NCBI GenBank assembly: GCA_030691555.1
Contig: JAUYEB010000259.1
Span: 1-6,995, forward strand
Direction of reading: 5' to 3'
DNA from: Candidatus Bathyarchaeota archaeon
Lineage (GTDB): Archaea > Thermoproteota > Bathyarchaeia > TCS64
Length of the DNA stretch: 6,995 bases
Below, piece by piece: positions 4,785-6,995 of this stretch. A program made the position numbers and the translations under genes. The notes beneath the pieces were generated by a model, which was not told the origin of the DNA, did not search any database, and saw only the letters and a list, made by a program, of their open reading frames with translations. Position 1 is the stretch's first letter; every line of letters starts with the position of its first letter.

Positions 4785-6736
4785 GGCTGGAGATATTTCT
4801 TCATCCACCTGACGAGGTGGCGTAGCCTCTCCTCCCTGTGCTTGGGCTTGCCGCTGCGGCTAAGCTCGTGGTTCTCACCTGGGATGCGGACGAACTCCGT
4901 CTCCACGCCCCTAAGCTTGAGGGCAGTGAACCACTGCTCCCCCTGCTCGATGGGGCAGCGCAGGTCCTCCTCGCTGTGGACGATGAGTGTCGGCGTCTTC
5001 ACCCTGTCGACGTAGTGGAGGGGGCTGTGCCTCATCTGTGCTAGGGTGTCCTCGCCCCAGTAGGTCTTCGCCCCGCTGATGCTCTCCGGCTGCATGTAGC
5101 CGATGTCCGAGGTGCCGAATTTGCTCACCCAGTTGCATATGCTGCGGAAGGTGACGGCAGCCTTGAAGCGGTTCGTCTGGGTGACCATCCAGTTGGTCAT
5201 GTAGCCCCCGTAGCTGCCGCCGCAGACGCCGAGGCGGTCGGGGTCCAGGAAGGGGAAGCGCCTCAGCGCCTCGTCGAGGCACGCCATGAGGTCCTCGTAG
5301 TCCCCCTCGCCGTAGTGGCGCATCACCCCCCGGGTGAAGTCCTCCTCGTAGCCTGCGCTGCCCCTCGGGTTGGTGTAGATGACTGCCATCCCCTCCCCGG
5401 CGAGGACCTGGAACTCGTGGAAGACGCCGTCGCCGAAGAGCGCCCTCGGGCCCCCGTGTATCTCAAGCACCGCTGGGCACCTCTCGCCCCGCTTCAGCCC
5501 AAGCGGCTTCATCACCCACGCCTCCACGTCGCGCCCCATGCCGCTCCGGAAGCTGAAGCTCACGGGCTCAGCCATCGTCAGCCCGCCTAGGAGCCTGTCG
5601 TTGAACCTTGTGACCCGCCGCTCGCCCCTCCCGTCTCTGACGTAAAGCTCGTTCGGGTGGGTGGCGTCCATGGCGACGTAGGCGATCGTGCCCCCGCCGA
5701 GGCTGAACCCGTCCACGCTCCGCCCACCGACCACGACCTCTGTGCTGCCGTTTGCGATGCTCGTTTTGTAGAGGCTGCTGCGCGGCGTGTCGGAGGTGTA
5801 GAAGTAGATGGCTCCGCCGTCCGCGGCCCAGACTGGCCCCGGGTCTGGGGTGGCGACTCTGAGATCGGAGCCGACGCCGTAGCCGAGGCTCCTGGGGAAG
5901 CCGGGGTCGGCCCTCCTCGGCTCGCCGCCCTCCGCCGTCATCACCCAGAGGCTGTCGTTGACGGCCGGCTCCTCGGGTTGGTTGTTCCCGACGAAGGCGA
6001 TCCGCCCGCCGTCGGGGGAGTAGGACAGCGCCGAGATGGTGAAGCCGCCGCTTGTGAGCTTCCTCGGCTCGCCGCCTGCCGCGGGGACCGCGTATATGTC
6101 GGTGACCTCGCTAGTGTCGGCGTCGGGCTCCATGTTGGAGACGAAGGATATGGTCTCGCCGTCTGGGCTCCACGCCGCCGCGCCCACGTCGAACTCGCCG
6201 CTGGTCAGCTGCCTCGGCTTCGAGCCCTGCCTGACGACGAAGAGGTGGCTGCGCCTCCCCTCGAAGGTGCCCTGGCCGTTGAGCTTGTACTTGATCCGCT
6301 TGACGAGCTTCACGTCTGTCTCGGGCTTCTTCTCCGTCCACACCTTCGAGGTGAAGAGCATGCGCCGGGAGTCGGGTGCCCAGGAGGGGGCCGCTACTCC
6401 CAGCTCCGTCTCGGCGACGAGCCTCGCCTCACCACCCGCGACGGGGATCACGTAAAGCTGCGTCTTCTTGTCGGGCTGCCGACCGTTCGACAGGAGGAGC
6501 AGCCTCCCCCCGTCGGGGGACCAACGGGGATAGGTGTCGCTCCCCCCGCCGAATGTGAACTGCTCGTGCCTTCCCGTCGCGGTCTCGGCCACCCAGACGT
6601 GGCGGTCGTAGGCGTCCCTCTCGTAGTTGATCTCGGAGAGGACGAAGGCGACCCTCCCGCCGTCGGGGGAGACCTGTGGGTCGGAGACGAACTTGAACCT
6701 GCGGAGGTCCTCGATCTTGACTGGGCGCGGCGGCAT
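4781..6736 (-). CDS. S9 family serine peptidase, acylaminoacyl-peptidase/prolyl oligopeptidase type (S9C)
   Basis: A 651-residue protein. Such enzymes cleave short peptides, or N-acylated residues from them; the propeller keeps out folded proteins. The N-terminal beta-propeller (about 10-380) shows blade repeats with SPDGG at 23-27 and 73-77, APDSR at 120-124, SPDGE at 190-194 and SPDGG at 240-244. The alpha/beta-hydrolase domain (about 390-651) has HGGP (427-430, oxyanion region), the nucleophile elbow GGSYG (506-510, Ser508), Asp591 in EEDLRCP and His623 in GENHE. The Asp-His spacing of 32 matches the Aeropyrum acylaminoacyl peptidase, so the triad is complete. No signal peptide is seen, so the site is probably cytosolic. 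The ATG lies just after a predicted transcript start. The gene is divergent from an M14-like gene and tail to tail with the HTH regulator. Precise substrate preference cannot be read from the sequence. Confidence 0.94.
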   Translation of the reverse strand: MPPRPVKIEDLRRFKFVSDPQVSPDGGRVAFVLSEINYERDAYDRHVWVAETATGRHEQFTFGGGSDTYPRWSPDGGRLLLLSNGRQPDKKTQLYVIPVAGGEARLVAETELGVAAPSWAPDSRRMLFTSKVWTEKKPETDVKLVKRIKYKLNGQGTFEGRRSHLFVVRQGSKPRQLTSGEFDVGAAAWSPDGETISFVSNMEPDADTSEVTDIYAVPAAGGEPRKLTSGGFTISALSYSPDGGRIAFVGNNQPEEPAVNDSLWVMTAEGGEPRRADPGFPRSLGYGVGSDLRVATPDPGPVWAADGGAIYFYTSDTPRSSLYKTSIANGSTEVVVGGRSVDGFSLGGGTIAYVAMDATHPNELYVRDGRGERRVTRFNDRLLGGLTMAEPVSFSFRSGMGRDVEAWVMKPLGLKRGERCPAVLEIHGGPRALFGDGVFHEFQVLAGEGMAVIYTNPRGSAGYEEDFTRGVMRHYGEGDYEDLMACLDEALRRFPFLDPDRLGVCGGSYGGYMTNWMVTQTNRFKAAVTFRSICNWVSKFGTSDIGYMQPESISGAKTYWGEDTLAQMRHSPLHYVDRVKTPTLIVHSEEDLRCPIEQGEQWFTALKLRGVETEFVRIPGENHELSRSGKPKHREERLRHLVRWMKKYLQP

Positions 6737-6765
6737 CGCGTATCACTGTGTCTCATCGCCTCGAC

Positions 6766-6773
6766 GCTTAACG
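6766..6773 (-). promoter_or_regulatory. Weak TATA box of the S9 peptidase gene
   Basis: The minus strand reads CGTTAAGC centred near 6769, which puts transcript start near 6743, about 7 bases before the ATG at 6736. A second AT patch (GGTTAAACG on the minus strand, 6824-6832) could give a longer leader of about 65 bases. The first is preferred by distance. Confidence 0.4.
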
Positions 6774-6804
6774 CTTTTCGGAGGGGCTGTTATCGGAAAA
6801 ACGG

Positions 6805-6821
6805 GGAAAACCGGGTTTTCC
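6805..6821. promoter_or_regulatory. 17-base perfect palindrome between the divergent S9 and M14-like genes
   Basis: GGAAAACC (6805-6812), one central G, then GGTTTTCC (6814-6821): 8 bp arms with no mismatch. A half-site-like GGAAAAAC lies just upstream (6795-6802), and CTTTTCGG at 6773-6780 is a partial opposite-strand match. The site sits about 50 bases before the TATA box of the M14-like gene and about 35 bases upstream of the S9 TATA box, a classic place for a shared operator. The binding protein is unknown; the neighbouring HTH protein is the obvious candidate. Confidence 0.55.
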
Positions 6822-6859
6822 TACGTTTAACCATGGTGTATGCCCCCACTTATGGATGG

Positions 6860-6869
6860 TTTTTAATAT
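6860..6869 (+). promoter_or_regulatory. TATA box of the M14-like gene (leaderless)
   Basis: GTTTTTAATAT centred near 6865 stands 26 bases before the A of the ATG at 6891. The transcript would start at the initiation codon itself, and no Shine-Dalgarno is present. A leaderless mRNA fits archaeal usage. Confidence 0.65.
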
Positions 6870-6890
6870 GAAAAAGGCGTTTTTCAGACC

Positions 6891-6995
6891 ATGTCCGGAA
6901 AGATACCCTCCCCCGAGGAGTTCTTCGGCCACCAGATGGGGGCGGACCGCAAGCTGGCCCGCTGGGACCGCGTAGTCGAGTACTTCAACGCCCTA
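6891..6995 (+). CDS. N-terminus of an M14-type (zinc carboxypeptidase-like) peptidase, partial
   Basis: The first 35 residues of a gene that runs off the right edge. The segment IPSPEEFFGHQMGADRKLAR followed by WDRVVEYF matches, from memory, the conserved start of a group of large M14 family metallopeptidases ('P-EFFGFxMGaDRKlArWDkIVeYF'). Those use zinc to cleave residues from peptide C-termini. The catalytic domain lies outside the window, so no zinc ligands can be checked. No signal peptide appears in the visible part, unlike many bacterial relatives, suggesting an intracellular enzyme. ATG 6891 is supported by the TATA box 26 bases upstream. Codons are strongly G/C-ending. It is divergent from the S9 peptidase gene, which supports a shared role in peptide breakdown. 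Confidence 0.7.
   Translation, partial: MSGKIPSPEEFFGHQMGADRKLARWDRVVEYFNAL

Noticed and set aside
5657..6871. Plus-strand open frame of 404 codons opposite the S9 peptidase
   Set aside because: The translation is repetitive Val/Gly/Asp/Arg text from antisense of the propeller repeats. It has no recognisable domain, and it runs through the S9 promoter and palindrome.

Overview
The window is GC-rich archaeal chromosomal DNA. The evidence is an archaeal-type DnaG (TOPRIM) protein, an archaeal-type tyrosyl-tRNA synthetase, TATA boxes about 25 bases before likely transcript starts, T-run terminators and at least one apparently leaderless gene. Proteins are not strongly acidic, so it is not a typical haloarchaeon. 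The long TyrRS with an insertion before KMSKS recalls the TACK/Thermoproteota side, but this is an impression without a tree.

Layout: 1-78 is the 3' end of an unidentified plus-strand gene, possibly a VapB/DUF217-like antitoxin. It converges on dnaG (minus, 87-1328). Between dnaG and the divergent gap gene (plus, 1628-2629) lie two back-to-back TATA boxes and a roughly 195-base dnaG leader that would start with a stable hairpin. gap encodes a bacterial-type GAPDH whose cofactor-pocket residues point to NADP(H). It ends 5 bases from the end of tyrS (minus, 2635-3717). A geneless stretch of about 400 bases follows. It holds the tyrS promoter, several perfect palindromes, a degenerate tRNA-like segment and the promoter of the next gene.

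The right half looks like a peptide-degradation locus. A winged-helix regulator with two C-terminal membrane segments (plus, about 4167-4784) converges on an S9 acylaminoacyl-peptidase-type serine peptidase (minus, 4781-6736); their stop codons share a palindromic CTAG. Divergent from the S9 gene is a leaderless gene that runs off the right edge (6891 onward). Its first 35 residues resemble the start of M14-type metallopeptidases. The 154-base S9/M14 divergent region carries a perfect 17-base palindrome (AAAACC-G-GGTTTT core). A shorter AAAAC-G-GTTTT palindrome lies at the start of the regulator gene. My main hypothesis is that the membrane-tethered regulator controls itself and the two peptidase genes through these sites.

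The housekeeping genes (dnaG, gap, tyrS) are intact. No mobile element, CRISPR array, rRNA or functional tRNA was found. All calls come from reading the sequence; no search or computation was run.
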